Part shown: piece by piece, positions 54,392-63,470 of the stretch
Layout: every line of letters begins with the position of its first letter
How positions within the stretch are numbered: position 1 is the first letter of the stretch
Source: WJMT01 sp964456985
GTDB lineage: Bacteria; Acidobacteriota; Aminicenantia; Aminicenantales; Aminicenantaceae
Assembly: GCA_964456985.1 (NCBI GenBank)
Contig: CAYWDH010000002.1
Span: 62,001-126,000 of the forward strand
Direction of reading: 5' to 3'
DNA length: 64,000 nucleotides
Made by a program: the position numbers and the translations under genes
The notes under the pieces: generated by a model
Databases searched by the model: none
Seen by the model: the letters and a program-made list of their open reading frames with translations, nothing else
What the model was told of the DNA's origin: nothing

Positions 54392-54420
54392 TTGACAAGG
54401 GAACAAGAATCTTCTATATT
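54392..54420 (+). promoter_or_regulatory. Sigma70-type promoter of padR
   Basis: TTGACA (54392-54397), exactly 17 bases, TATATT (54415-54420), ending 26 bases before the padR start codon. It is the best canonical promoter in the window and drives the PadR-permease operon. Confidence 0.85.
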
Positions 54421-54446
54421 ACCGAAGAAATAACAAAGGGTGATAG

Positions 54447-54773
54447 ATGAAATTTTTATCGAGGCAGGAAGAGCTTCTCCTCCTTTCCATTTTAAAGCTT
54501 GGGGAGAATGCCTATGGTGTGCCTATTCGCCAGCATGTTTGCGATGTGACCGATAAATACTGGTCTATCGGGGCGATTTATGATGTGCTGGATAGATTGA
54601 CAAGAAAAGGACTGGTGTCCACGGTCATCGGAGAGCCTGAAAAAAAAAGAGGGGGGAAAAGCAAAAGGTTCTACAGAATAACGAAATTGGGCATAAAAGC
54701 GCTTGAAGAGGTCAGAGAACTCCAGCAAAAAACCTGGATTGATGTTTCTGTTCCTGTCCTGAAAAAGAAGTGA
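54447..54773 (+). CDS. PadR-family transcriptional regulator
   Basis: A 108-residue winged-helix protein with PadR hallmarks: YGVPIRQHV, then IGAIYDVLDRLTRKGLV, then RFYRITKLGIKAL. These regulators sit before ABC permease genes in Acidobacteriota-like genomes. It overlaps the permease start (GTGA, four bases), so the two are coupled. It probably regulates its own promoter. Confidence 0.92.
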   Translation: MKFLSRQEELLLLSILKLGENAYGVPIRQHVCDVTDKYWSIGAIYDVLDRLTRKGLVSTVIGEPEKKRGGKSKRFYRITKLGIKALEEVRELQQKTWIDVSVPVLKKK

Positions 54774-57340
54774 GACTCGTGCCGCAAAAGAGCTTTGTCC
54801 CGCCGCCGCTTGCAGCCTGGCTTTTAAAAATGATCGCCGGTCCCGGTGATTATAACCCTGCTTTCGGAGATCTCGTTGAGACATTTGAATATATTGCTGA
54901 TAAAGAGGGGAGCAAAAAAGCCGGGAGATGGTTCTGGAAAGAAGTCCTGAAATCCTTATCAGGTTTTTTTAAGAACAGAATATACAGGAGTGCCGCCATG
55001 ATCAAAAATTATTTTAAAATCGCCTATAGAAATATCAGCAGGAACAAGACCTTTACTCTGATAAATATCCTTGGATTAGCCGTCGGTATGGCCTGTTTTA
55101 TCTTGATAACACTCTGGATCCAGGACGAGCTGAGCTATGACAAGTTTCATACCAATAAGGATGATCTTTACCTGCTTACGATCATTCATCCTGACAACAT
55201 TACAGATCCGAATGTCCCCTATGCCCTGGCCCCGCGGTTGGCAGAAGAAGTCCCTGAAATCGCTCATTTTACCCGTATATACAGTCTCGGCAGCATCAGG
55301 ACATGCACTTTCAGATACCAGCCAAGTCAGGGAATGCCTGTTATGTACTATGAGACCAAAGTCGACCTGGTCGATCCTTCCTTCTTTACCATGTTCTCTT
55401 TTCCGTTTGAATACGGAAATGCCGAGACGGCTTTTCGAGATCCTCACTCACTTGTCATAACGAATAGAATCGCTGCCAAATATTTCGGTCGCGACAATCC
55501 GATGGGAAAGACTCTGACTTTGAATAATCAAGAAGACATGGTTGTATCAGGAGTGATCAATATCCCCTCCAACTCCCACCTGCAAATGGATTTTGTTGTC
55601 CCGCTGCCAGAACGACTGGATAGCGATTGGAACTGGAGAGATCCTTCTTATGTGCTTTTGGAAGGAAACGCTTCTCTTCCGGATGTGAGAGAGAAAATCG
55701 AAGGAGCTTTGAGCCGGTACAGTCCTTATCCCTTTGCCGATTCCCTTAAAGTCGACATACTCCCCCTGACCAGAGTCCACTTAAGTTTCGGTCGCCGCAT
55801 ATATGTGTATATTTTTTCGGTGATAGCGGTCTTTATACTTCTTATAGCCTGTGTCAATTACATGAATCTGGCTACAGCCAGTTCGGCCAATCGAGTCAGG
55901 GAGGTCGGGATGCGCAAAGTCATGGGGGCCAAACGCCAGGAGCTCATCCAACAGTTCCTGGGCGAGTCCGTCCTGATGTCAGCTGTCGGTTTTGTCCTCT
56001 CTCTCTTTCTGGTGAGGATTGGGCTCCCCTTAATCAACAGTCTAACTGCAAAGCAGTTGGACTTTTCACTTCTCTACAGACATTCGATGTATCTTTATTT
56101 GTTAGGGCTTATTTTAATTGTGGGTTTGGTGTCAGGATTTTATCCGGCTTTTTTTCTTTCTTCAAACCGGCCTGTCGAAGCTCTTAAAACATCCTCTCCT
56201 TTCAAGGCCAAGCGGTCTTCATTCCGGGTTGTCACGGTGGTCGGGCAGTTTGCCGTCTCCGTACTGCTTATTGCCTGTACAGCAGTAGTCTTTCAGCAGT
56301 TAAATTTTATTCAGAGGATGCCTTTGGGCTTCAGTCTTGATCATGTGGTAAAGGTCCCGATTAATCCTGTCCTTTTGAACCGGTTTCAGAGTTATAAGAA
56401 TGACCTGCTTCAGAATGCGAATATCCTAAACGTCACGGCCGGTCAAGCCGTTCCCTATGATGAGGATTACAAAACCTCTGGCGTGGAATGGGAGGGGAAG
56501 GATCCGGAGATGTCCCCTAATATCAGATACAGCATTGTGCAGTCCGATTATATGGAGACCTTTGGATTGGAGGTTGTGGACGGCCGGTCTTTCCAAAGCG
56601 GCTCTGTGGCTGATATAAGAAATTATGTCATAAATAAAAAGGCGTCCGAGTACATGGGCATGGAAGATCCCGTGGGCCAAAAGCTTGTTTTTTGGGGAAC
56701 GACAGGAACGATTATAGGAGTGATTCAAAATTGCCATCATGTCTCACTGCATCGAGAAATCATGCCGCACATCTATACCATCAATTCCCGCCTTTACAAT
56801 GCACTGAAATATGTTTTCATCAAGATTTCATCAGCAAATGTTCCGGATACATTAAAATATATAAAGGAAACCTCAATGAGCTATGCCCCGAATTTTCCTT
56901 ATGAGTACCATTTTGTCGACCAGGGAGTCCAAGCCCTTTACCAGTCTGAGCATAGACTGGGGAGGATTTTCAGTGCCTTTGCTTTCCTTGCGATTTTTAT
57001 ATCCTGCCTGGGGATTTTCGGGCTAGCCTCCTTTACAGCTGAAAAGAAAACCAAAGAGATCGGAATCCGGAAGGTCTTGGGTGCTCCTGTTTCTCACATT
57101 GTGGTTCTCCTGTCCAAGGAATTTTCCCGCTGGATCCTTCTGGCCAATCTCATAGCCTGGCCCATAGGCTGGTATGTTATGAGCAAATGGCTGCAAAATT
57201 TTGCCTACCGGACCGGATTGAATCCGCTGCTGTTTATCTTTGCAGGGTTTCTCTCATTAATGGTTGCGGCGCTTCCTGTAGGATACCAGGCCGTAAAAGC
57301 GGCCGTTGCTGATCCTGTGGATTCTCTCCGCTACGAGTAA
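54770..57340 (+). CDS. FtsX/MacB-type ABC transporter permease
   Basis: 856 residues from GTG 54770. A short cytoplasmic prefix domain (1-75) is followed by MacB_PCD (from INILGLAVGMACFILITL) and two FtsX domains. Helices are near 100, 365, 415, 455, 500, 750, 800 and 830. The motif MRKVMGAKRQELIQQF and its partner IRKVLGAPVSHIVVLL mark both FtsX halves. No ABC ATPase gene is adjacent. It probably exports peptides or lipids, or transmits force across the envelope. Confidence 0.93.
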   Translation: MRLVPQKSFVPPPLAAWLLKMIAGPGDYNPAFGDLVETFEYIADKEGSKKAGRWFWKEVLKSLSGFFKNRIYRSAAMIKNYFKIAYRNISRNKTFTLINILGLAVGMACFILITLWIQDELSYDKFHTNKDDLYLLTIIHPDNITDPNVPYALAPRLAEEVPEIAHFTRIYSLGSIRTCTFRYQPSQGMPVMYYETKVDLVDPSFFTMFSFPFEYGNAETAFRDPHSLVITNRIAAKYFGRDNPMGKTLTLNNQEDMVVSGVINIPSNSHLQMDFVVPLPERLDSDWNWRDPSYVLLEGNASLPDVREKIEGALSRYSPYPFADSLKVDILPLTRVHLSFGRRIYVYIFSVIAVFILLIACVNYMNLATASSANRVREVGMRKVMGAKRQELIQQFLGESVLMSAVGFVLSLFLVRIGLPLINSLTAKQLDFSLLYRHSMYLYLLGLILIVGLVSGFYPAFFLSSNRPVEALKTSSPFKAKRSSFRVVTVVGQFAVSVLLIACTAVVFQQLNFIQRMPLGFSLDHVVKVPINPVLLNRFQSYKNDLLQNANILNVTAGQAVPYDEDYKTSGVEWEGKDPEMSPNIRYSIVQSDYMETFGLEVVDGRSFQSGSVADIRNYVINKKASEYMGMEDPVGQKLVFWGTTGTIIGVIQNCHHVSLHREIMPHIYTINSRLYNALKYVFIKISSANVPDTLKYIKETSMSYAPNFPYEYHFVDQGVQALYQSEHRLGRIFSAFAFLAIFISCLGIFGLASFTAEKKTKEIGIRKVLGAPVSHIVVLLSKEFSRWILLANLIAWPIGWYVMSKWLQNFAYRTGLNPLLFIFAGFLSLMVAALPVGYQAVKAAVADPVDSLRYE

Positions 57341-57383
57341 TTCCTTTAAATTGGCCATAAATAATATTAATTGAATTTTTTAC

Positions 57384-57411
57384 TTGACATTGTATTATTT
57401 ATATATATAAA
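57384..57411 (+). promoter_or_regulatory. Promoter of the hydrogenase operon
   Basis: TTGACA (57384-57389), 16 bases, TATAAA (57406-57411). Its spacer and -10 are covered by the palindrome at 57394-57415. Confidence 0.7.
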
Positions 57412-57415
57412 TAAT
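57394..57415. promoter_or_regulatory. 22-bp palindromic operator, likely ArsR-type site
   Basis: A perfect palindrome of two 11-base arms (ATTATTTATAT and its complement). It extends imperfectly to ATT and AAT two bases outside each end. AT-rich dyads of this size are typical for ArsR/SmtB repressors, and the ArsR-like gene begins 93 bases downstream. Confidence 0.75.
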
Positions 57416-57507
57416 GTAATATTAAAATTTTCTTACGAAAAAAAGAGAAAGAACGGAGACGTATGAGTTAGGAGTGATTCAACTTTGTTTTCAATGAAAG
57501 GAGAATC

Positions 57508-57792
57508 ATGCAAATGAAAGAGACGTATATGAACGAAAGTGAGATCTTAAAAGCCATATCTCATCCTGTGCGTCTGCAGATAATAAATCTCCTGCTCATG
57601 GGAATCCCTAAGGATGCCTGCAGTGTTAATTCGATACAGAAAGAATTAAATATTCCTCAGCCTACCATTTCTCAACATCTCCAGGTATTAAAAAGTCATG
57701 GGATCATTGATGGAGAAAAAGAGGGCGTTAAAGTGTGTTATAGGGTGGTTGACAAGCGTGTGGCCAAAATCCTGCAGGTGCTGAAGAAATAA
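57508..57792 (+). CDS. ArsR-family transcriptional regulator
   Basis: A 94-residue winged-helix protein: AISHPVRLQIINLLL, then recognition helix IPQPTISQHLQVLKSHGII, then a wing (EKEGVKVCYRV). One Cys lies near residue 34 where metal sensors carry CxC, and one in the wing. The classic ELCVC metal site is absent, so a redox or persulfide signal is possible but unproven. It probably represses the palindromic promoter upstream and thus the hydrogenase genes that follow nine bases later. Confidence 0.9.
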   Translation: MQMKETYMNESEILKAISHPVRLQIINLLLMGIPKDACSVNSIQKELNIPQPTISQHLQVLKSHGIIDGEKEGVKVCYRVVDKRVAKILQVLKK

Positions 57793-57801
57793 ATTCATAA
57801 C

Positions 57802-58275
57802 ATGAATAAGAAAAAAACTGTTCTTATCGGGATCGGTAACAATCTGCTCTCGGATGATGGTATAGGTCCTTTTCTGGCCAAGACCATAGGGCAAAAACTT
57901 GATATTCCTTTCAATTCCATCACCCACATCTCACTGGATCTTTTAGATCTTGTTCTTGGTCATCAGGTCGTTTATATTTTTGATTCGTTTCATAACTCCA
58001 GACTCCCCGCAGGAGACATCGTCCCTCTCACACTCCATGACCTGGAATACCAGCAAAATCCCACTTATTCCCATGGTGTTACCATCCCTATCATATTCAA
58101 TATAGGAAAAAAGATTTATCCAGAAATGCCGGGGGACATCCGTATTTTCGGTATCAATGTGTCTGATAACCAGACTATATCTGAGTCTTTTTCGCATGAA
58201 CTCAATAAAAGACTTGAGGAAATTAGCAATCATTTAATAAAAAAAATTCAATATGATGCTGGAGGAAAAATATGA
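57802..58275 (+). CDS. Hydrogenase maturation protease (M52 family)
   Basis: A 157-residue protein with the family start GIGNNLLSDDGIG and the conserved acidic and His sites (DSFHNS, and YSHGV). It is a nickel-dependent endopeptidase that removes the C-terminus of a [NiFe] large subunit after nickel insertion. MvhA in this operon has such an extension. It overlaps hdrA by four bases (ATGA). Confidence 0.9.
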   Translation: MNKKKTVLIGIGNNLLSDDGIGPFLAKTIGQKLDIPFNSITHISLDLLDLVLGHQVVYIFDSFHNSRLPAGDIVPLTLHDLEYQQNPTYSHGVTIPIIFNIGKKIYPEMPGDIRIFGINVSDNQTISESFSHELNKRLEEISNHLIKKIQYDAGGKI

Positions 58276-60218
58276 ATGAGAAGGAACGTTTAGGGTTTTT
58301 CCTCTGTGAGTGCAGTAAAAATATTTCTGGCACAGTGGATGTCCATAAGATCAAGGACGAACTCCAGAAACTGCCGGGAGTGGTTACGGCAGAAGTAACC
58401 AATCTGTACTGTTCCGCAGAAGGAAAAGCTGAGATTATTGAAAGCATCAAGAAAAACAAACTCACTAAAGTTGTAGTCGGAGGATGCTCTGTAAAGCAGC
58501 ACGAACATACTTTTATGAAGGTGCTCGAGGAGGCGGGATTGAATCCTTATTTTATGCAGTTGGTCAATATCCGCGAGCATGTCGCCTGGGTGACAGATGA
58601 TAAAGACAAGGCTACAGCCAAAGCCTTGGCTCTACTGAAGGGGGCCTATAGCCGCGTCCAGTTCCATGAAGCGTTTGAGAAAAAAGAGATTGATGCTACA
58701 GCTGATGTCCTGGTGATAGGAGGGGGCTTGTCTGGATGCGAGGCTGCTCTTAATCTTGCCTCAGAGGAGCGTAAAGTCTATCTGGTGGAAACCCAGCCAA
58801 GCTTGGGGGGACAGGCAACTAAATACGAGAGCTCTTTCCCATCGCTCGAGTGCTGTTCGTGTATGATTTTGCCCAAACTGCAGGAGGTTGTGGAAAATCC
58901 CCATATTGAGCTTCTCACTTACAGCGATGTGGAGGAAATTGTGGGCTTTTTCGGAAATTTTGAGGCTACGATTAACAAAAAAGCCAAATACGTGATTCCG
59001 GATAAGTGCATCGGCTGTAACGAATGTTTAGCACCTTGCCCTGTGGAAGTTCCCAACGAGTCTGATGATTTTCTTGGGAAGCGGAAGGCCATTCATTTTC
59101 AGGTCACTGGGGCCACTCCCTACATTCCGGTTATTGACAAAGAGACTTGTCTGAGGTTTAAGGGAGAGGACTGCACAAAGTGTCGGGATGCCTGTCTGTT
59201 TGAGGCCATCAATTATGATGATGAGGACGAAAAGATTAATATTTCAATAGGCTCTATCGTTTTGGCCACAGGATTTGAGTCATTTGATCCGGCCCTCATT
59301 CCCAATATGCATTATACTCCTGGCACTGACGTCTACACAGCTCTGCAGTTCGAACGGCTGATATCCAACACCGGGCCCACTTCCGGAAAACTGATTAAAC
59401 GTGACGGGACCAAACCAAAATCTTTGGTCATGATACACTGTGTGGGAAGCCGCGACGAACGCTACAAAAATTATTGTTCCAATGTCTGCTGTTCCGTGCT
59501 GCTTAAAATGAGTTCCCAGATACTTGAAGAGAAAATGGCCGAGGGGATCCGTATTACTCACCTGTACCGTGACATGACTATCGGCTCCACAGGAATGGAA
59601 AACATGTATGAGAAGCTGAAAGGGAAAGGAGTCGATTTCATAAATATCTCCAATCCCAATGATGTCAGCCTTAATTCAAACAACGGACAAATACATGTCA
59701 CTCTTCCTGAAAAGGATATGACTGCGGATATGGTGGTATTAGCCACAGCTATGGTCCCGAACAAAAAAGTCGAGAAGCTTATTGACATGCTGATGCTAAG
59801 CAAGGGCGAGGATGGATTTGTGATGCCCACTCATAGAAAAATTGATGCTGTTTCAACGCCATTAGAAGGTGTGTTCGTTATAGGAAGCGCCGCCTATCCC
59901 AAAGACATCACTCATTCTATTATTGATGGTTCTGCTGCCGCCGGGAAAATAGCATCTGAACTTCAGCCAGGAAAGAAACTTGAAATTGAAACCCTAATCT
60001 CTTCCATAGACGATGAAAAATGTTCCGGCTGCAAGACCTGCATTTCTATTTGTCCGTATAAAGCCATTGGTTATGACAGTGAAAAGGGCCAGTCAGTCAT
60101 TAACGAGATCCTCTGCAGAGGCTGTGGATCCTGCGTTGTGGCATGCCCATCAAATGCCATAACAGCCCGGCTTTTTGAAGATAACACTATTTTAGCTGAA
60201 TTAGGAGGATTGTTATGA
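58272..60218 (+). CDS. hdrA: Heterodisulfide reductase subunit A-like flavoprotein
   Basis: A 648-residue protein. It has an N-terminal Fe-S region (GFFLCECS), the FAD site VIGGGLSGCEAALNLA (about 147-162), and ECCSC, the cluster ligands near the flavin typical of HdrA. Ferredoxin motifs are CIGCNECLAPCPVEVP in the middle and CSGCKTCISICP and CRGCGSCVVACP at the end. HdrA is the flavin-based electron bifurcation site. It is in an operon with mvhD, mvhG and mvhA. HdrB and HdrC are not present in the window. Confidence 0.95.
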   Translation: MNEKERLGFFLCECSKNISGTVDVHKIKDELQKLPGVVTAEVTNLYCSAEGKAEIIESIKKNKLTKVVVGGCSVKQHEHTFMKVLEEAGLNPYFMQLVNIREHVAWVTDDKDKATAKALALLKGAYSRVQFHEAFEKKEIDATADVLVIGGGLSGCEAALNLASEERKVYLVETQPSLGGQATKYESSFPSLECCSCMILPKLQEVVENPHIELLTYSDVEEIVGFFGNFEATINKKAKYVIPDKCIGCNECLAPCPVEVPNESDDFLGKRKAIHFQVTGATPYIPVIDKETCLRFKGEDCTKCRDACLFEAINYDDEDEKINISIGSIVLATGFESFDPALIPNMHYTPGTDVYTALQFERLISNTGPTSGKLIKRDGTKPKSLVMIHCVGSRDERYKNYCSNVCCSVLLKMSSQILEEKMAEGIRITHLYRDMTIGSTGMENMYEKLKGKGVDFINISNPNDVSLNSNNGQIHVTLPEKDMTADMVVLATAMVPNKKVEKLIDMLMLSKGEDGFVMPTHRKIDAVSTPLEGVFVIGSAAYPKDITHSIIDGSAAAGKIASELQPGKKLEIETLISSIDDEKCSGCKTCISICPYKAIGYDSEKGQSVINEILCRGCGSCVVACPSNAITARLFEDNTILAELGGLL

Positions 60219-60667
60219 CTGAGACAAGGTTTGAACCCAACATTGTTGCCTTTGTCTGCAACTGGTGTTCGTACGGAGGAGCTGACATTGCAGGCAGCAT
60301 GAGATTGAAATATCCCTCTAATGTCAAGCTGATCAGGGTCATGTGTTCAGGGCGAGTGGATCCTGAATTCATTATGGAAGCTTTTCGCAACGGCGCTGAT
60401 GGGGTCATGGTTCTGGGCTGCCATCCCAAAGACTGTCATTACATAGAAGGTAACTACAAGGCCCTGAAACGCTACAATATGCTTAAACCCCTATTAGATC
60501 AATTCAATATTGAGCGGGATCGGCTTCATCTTGACTGGGTCTCAGCTTCAGAAGGCGAAAAGTTCGCCCGTGTTTCAAGAGAGATGAATGAGAGAATAAC
60601 GAAACTAGGGCCGTTAAATTGGAAAAAAGCCATTGGTCCTGTTCAAAGCACGGAGGTGTCATCATGA
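60215..60667 (+). CDS. mvhD: F420-non-reducing hydrogenase iron-sulfur subunit D
   Basis: A 150-residue MvhD-type [2Fe-2S] protein with cysteines in CNWCSYGGAD, MCSGRVDP, GCHPKDCHY. It links the hydrogenase to HdrA. It overlaps hdrA and mvhG by four bases each, and GGAG precedes the ATG. Confidence 0.93.
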   Translation: MTETRFEPNIVAFVCNWCSYGGADIAGSMRLKYPSNVKLIRVMCSGRVDPEFIMEAFRNGADGVMVLGCHPKDCHYIEGNYKALKRYNMLKPLLDQFNIERDRLHLDWVSASEGEKFARVSREMNERITKLGPLNWKKAIGPVQSTEVSS

Positions 60668-61638
60668 GTGACAAACCAAAAATAGCTATATACTGGTGTT
60701 CCAGCTGCGGTGGTTGTGAAGAGTCGGTCGTGGATTTGAATGAGGCCATTCTTGACGTGGTAGCTGCGGTGGACATTGTGTTCTGGCCGGTTGCCATGGA
60801 TTTCAAGTATGAAGATGTAAGAAAATTCAAAGACGGAGAACTTCTCGCGTCCTTTATAAACGGCGGGATCCGTCTTTCCGAACAGGAAGAGATTGTCAAA
60901 CTGCTGAGGAAAAAGTCTCAACTTGTATTTGCCTTTGGAAGCTGCGCTGTTATGGGCGGAGTTCCTGGGCTTGCCAATATGACGAACCGGGAAGGAATTT
61001 TTACAAGGGTGTACAAAGAGATCGAGTCTAATGATAATCCGGAAAACATAGTGCCTGAGACTGAGACTAAATTGGACGGTAAATTTGATCTGGAGCTCCC
61101 TAAGTTCTATAATTCCGTCTACCCTCTGGATCAGATTATCCCTGTGGATTATTATATCCCCGGTTGTGCTCCTTCTCCTGAGACCATAACGGATGCGTTT
61201 ACAGCTATTCTTGAAGGCAAACTTCCGGAAAAAGGAAGTGTGCTCAGTCCCACAAAATCCTTGTGTGATACCTGCCCAAGAAAAGATACCAAGCCGGATA
61301 AAATAGAGCTCGAGAGATTCGTTGAGCCCCATCACTATGATAAGCTTGATGATGGGAGATGTTTTCTGGAGGCAGGTATCATTTGTATGGGGCCGGCCAC
61401 AAGAGGCGGATGCGGTGAACGCTGCATCAATGCCAACATGCCCTGCCGGGGTTGCTATGGGCCTCCCAATGATGTTAAAGATCAGGGAGTGCGCATGATG
61501 AGTGCTCTGGCGTCCCTCATAAAAACCGATAAAGAGGAGGAGATTCCAAAGGTCATTGAGACCCTGCCTGATCTAATAGGCCCTCTTTATATGTACGGAT
61601 TGCCGAGCTCCATCCTGTTCCGCAAAAAGATCAAATAA
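60664..61638 (+). CDS. mvhG: F420-non-reducing hydrogenase small subunit G
   Basis: 324 residues from ATG 60664 (GGAGG upstream, overlap with mvhD). The small [NiFe] subunit has Fe-S ligands CSSCGGCEE near the start, GSCAVMGG, PGCAPSPE and a C-terminal Cys-rich part (CDTCP, CGERC, CRGCYG). It carries electrons from the NiFe site to MvhD. No signal peptide, so cytoplasmic. Confidence 0.95.
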   Translation: MSDKPKIAIYWCSSCGGCEESVVDLNEAILDVVAAVDIVFWPVAMDFKYEDVRKFKDGELLASFINGGIRLSEQEEIVKLLRKKSQLVFAFGSCAVMGGVPGLANMTNREGIFTRVYKEIESNDNPENIVPETETKLDGKFDLELPKFYNSVYPLDQIIPVDYYIPGCAPSPETITDAFTAILEGKLPEKGSVLSPTKSLCDTCPRKDTKPDKIELERFVEPHHYDKLDDGRCFLEAGIICMGPATRGGCGERCINANMPCRGCYGPPNDVKDQGVRMMSALASLIKTDKEEEIPKVIETLPDLIGPLYMYGLPSSILFRKKIK

Positions 61639-61701
61639 ACGCAGAAAAATAACAATGACTACGAACATTTTAAAGCAAAAGCAAATGAGATGGAGGAAAA
61701 A

Positions 61702-63168
61702 GTGAGTAATAAACATATATCAATTTCACCAATCACAAGATTGGAAGGCCACGGCAACATAGAGATCTTTCTCAATGATGAGGGCAATGTGGAACGGGCT
61801 GTTCTTCAGGTGCCTGAACTGCGCGGATTTGAAAAATTTTCTGAGGGAAGATCTTCTGTGGAAATGCCTCGGATCACACCCAAAATCTGCGGTGTATGTC
61901 CTACAGCTCATCACATGGCTTCACAGAAGACTCTTGATGACCTCTATCATGTGGATCCGCCCTCTACAGCGAAAAAGATCCGTGAGCTGATGTATTCAGC
62001 TTTTATGGTCGAGGACCATGCTCTCCATTTTTATTTTCTAGGAGGGCCTGATTTTGTGGTAGGACCTGATGCACCCAAAGGATCACGCAATATCCTGGGT
62101 GTGATCGATAAAGTCGGCCTGGATGCTGCAAAAGTGGTTATAAAGAACCGCAAGCAGTGCCGCGAGATCATTACAGATATGGGTGGACGGGTGATTCACC
62201 CTGTAAGCGGACTGCCTGGCGGTGTATCAAAAGGCATTACTAAAGAGGACCAGGAAAAATTCAAAAAGTATGCGGATGAGGCCGTAGAATTTGCTCAATT
62301 TACCGTTCAACTTTTCAAAGACGTTGTGCTGAAAAATGATGAGTACGTTAAGATCATTACTTCTGACCCTTACACACATAAAACCTACTACATGGGACTT
62401 ATGGATGAGAACAATCATGTCAATTTCTATGATGGGAAACTGCGTGTTGTGGATCCGGAAGGAAAGGAATTCGCCAAATTTGATGTCCGTGATTACAAGG
62501 ACCACATCAGCGAGCATGTGGAGAAATGGAGCTATATCAAATTCCCATTCCTTAAGAACGTAGGATGGAAGGGATTTGTGGACGGCAAAGACAGCGGGGT
62601 TTACCGTGTGGCGCCCCTGGCTCGTCTCAATGCATCTGACGGCATGGCCACGCCTCTGGCTCAGAAAGAATATGAGTTCATGTATGATACTCTGGGCGGA
62701 AAACCTGTGCACCACACCCTGGCTTTTCATTGGGCCCGCGTAGTCGAACTCTTGTATGCAAGCGAAAGACTCCAGCAACTGACTCATGATGAAGAAATAC
62801 TCAAGCCTGATATCCGGACTCTTCCTAGTTCCGTTCCCACAGAAGGTGTGGGTGTTGTAGAAGCTCCACGCGGAGTCTTGATACACAATTATATGACAGA
62901 TGAAAGAGGCATCATACAAAAAGCCAATCTACTGGTGGCTACGGTTCACAATTCGGCACCCATTGCCATGAGTGTGGAGAAAGCAGCCAAAGGCGTCATT
63001 AAAAATTTTCAGGTGGATGACGGAATGCTCAACAAAGTGGAAATGGCTTTCCGGGCTTATGACCCCTGTCTTGCATGCGCCACTCATTCTCTTCCCGGAA
63101 ACATGCCGTTGAGAGTTAAGATCTTTAAATCCGACCGTACGGTTTATGATGTGATCGAGAGACTTTAG
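61702..63168 (+). CDS. mvhA: F420-non-reducing hydrogenase large subunit A
   Basis: About 488 residues from GTG 61702, chosen because GGAGG lies five bases before it. The ATG at 61690 adds four residues but lacks a ribosome site. Nickel ligands are in ICGVCPTAHH near the N-terminus and DPCLACATH near the C-terminus. After the final His comes a 26-residue tail that the M52 protease should remove. It is a cytoplasmic group 3-type [NiFe] catalytic subunit and last in the operon. Confidence 0.94.
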   Translation: MSNKHISISPITRLEGHGNIEIFLNDEGNVERAVLQVPELRGFEKFSEGRSSVEMPRITPKICGVCPTAHHMASQKTLDDLYHVDPPSTAKKIRELMYSAFMVEDHALHFYFLGGPDFVVGPDAPKGSRNILGVIDKVGLDAAKVVIKNRKQCREIITDMGGRVIHPVSGLPGGVSKGITKEDQEKFKKYADEAVEFAQFTVQLFKDVVLKNDEYVKIITSDPYTHKTYYMGLMDENNHVNFYDGKLRVVDPEGKEFAKFDVRDYKDHISEHVEKWSYIKFPFLKNVGWKGFVDGKDSGVYRVAPLARLNASDGMATPLAQKEYEFMYDTLGGKPVHHTLAFHWARVVELLYASERLQQLTHDEEILKPDIRTLPSSVPTEGVGVVEAPRGVLIHNYMTDERGIIQKANLLVATVHNSAPIAMSVEKAAKGVIKNFQVDDGMLNKVEMAFRAYDPCLACATHSLPGNMPLRVKIFKSDRTVYDVIERL

Positions 63169-63182
63169 GCTTCCAGAGGTAT

Positions 63183-63233
63183 CCAAAGCAAAGCTCATGT
63201 AGCTGGAACAATCCCCTGGATAATTTGCTTTGG
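63183..63233. other. 10-bp perfect inverted repeat after mvhA
   Basis: CCAAAGCAAA (63183-63192) pairs with TTTGCTTTGG (63224-63233) around a 31-base loop, 15 bases after the mvhA stop. It may be a 3' stability hairpin. There is no T run, so it is not a typical terminator. Confidence 0.5.
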
Positions 63234-63250
63234 GTCATTGGGGAGAAAGA

Positions 63251-63427
63251 TTAAAAGGCATATCTCCAGGAAGCCACTTTATTATTCTGCTTGCTCTTCC
63301 TGCAGAAATCCTCAACCTTATAACAGAATAATCTCCATCCGAAAAACAAGTCAGGATGGGATGTGATGAGTTTTTTCAGCTTTCTCACTGAGTTGTCTTC
63401 CTGTCTATAATGAAACAACATTTTCAT
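63251..63427 (-). CDS. Possible small basic protein
   Basis: A 58-residue frame from ATG 63427 with a GGGGGG ribosome-like site seven bases upstream. It lies 43 bases after the response regulator stop in the same direction. It is basic and aromatic-rich (FFGWRLFCYKVEDFCRK). No homology is recognised and it may not be expressed. Confidence 0.35.
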   Translation of the reverse strand: MKMLFHYRQEDNSVRKLKKLITSHPDLFFGWRLFCYKVEDFCRKSKQNNKVASWRYAF

Positions 63428-63470
63428 GGTTTGACCCCCCTTTGATCTACATATACAAGGTATACAAGAT

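Noticed and set aside
60643..61335. 230-codon minus-strand frame opposite mvhG
   Set aside because: Shadow of the hydrogenase small subunit coding pattern.
62227..62919. 230-codon minus-strand frame opposite mvhA
   Set aside because: Same reason: the MvhA motifs prove the other strand is coding.
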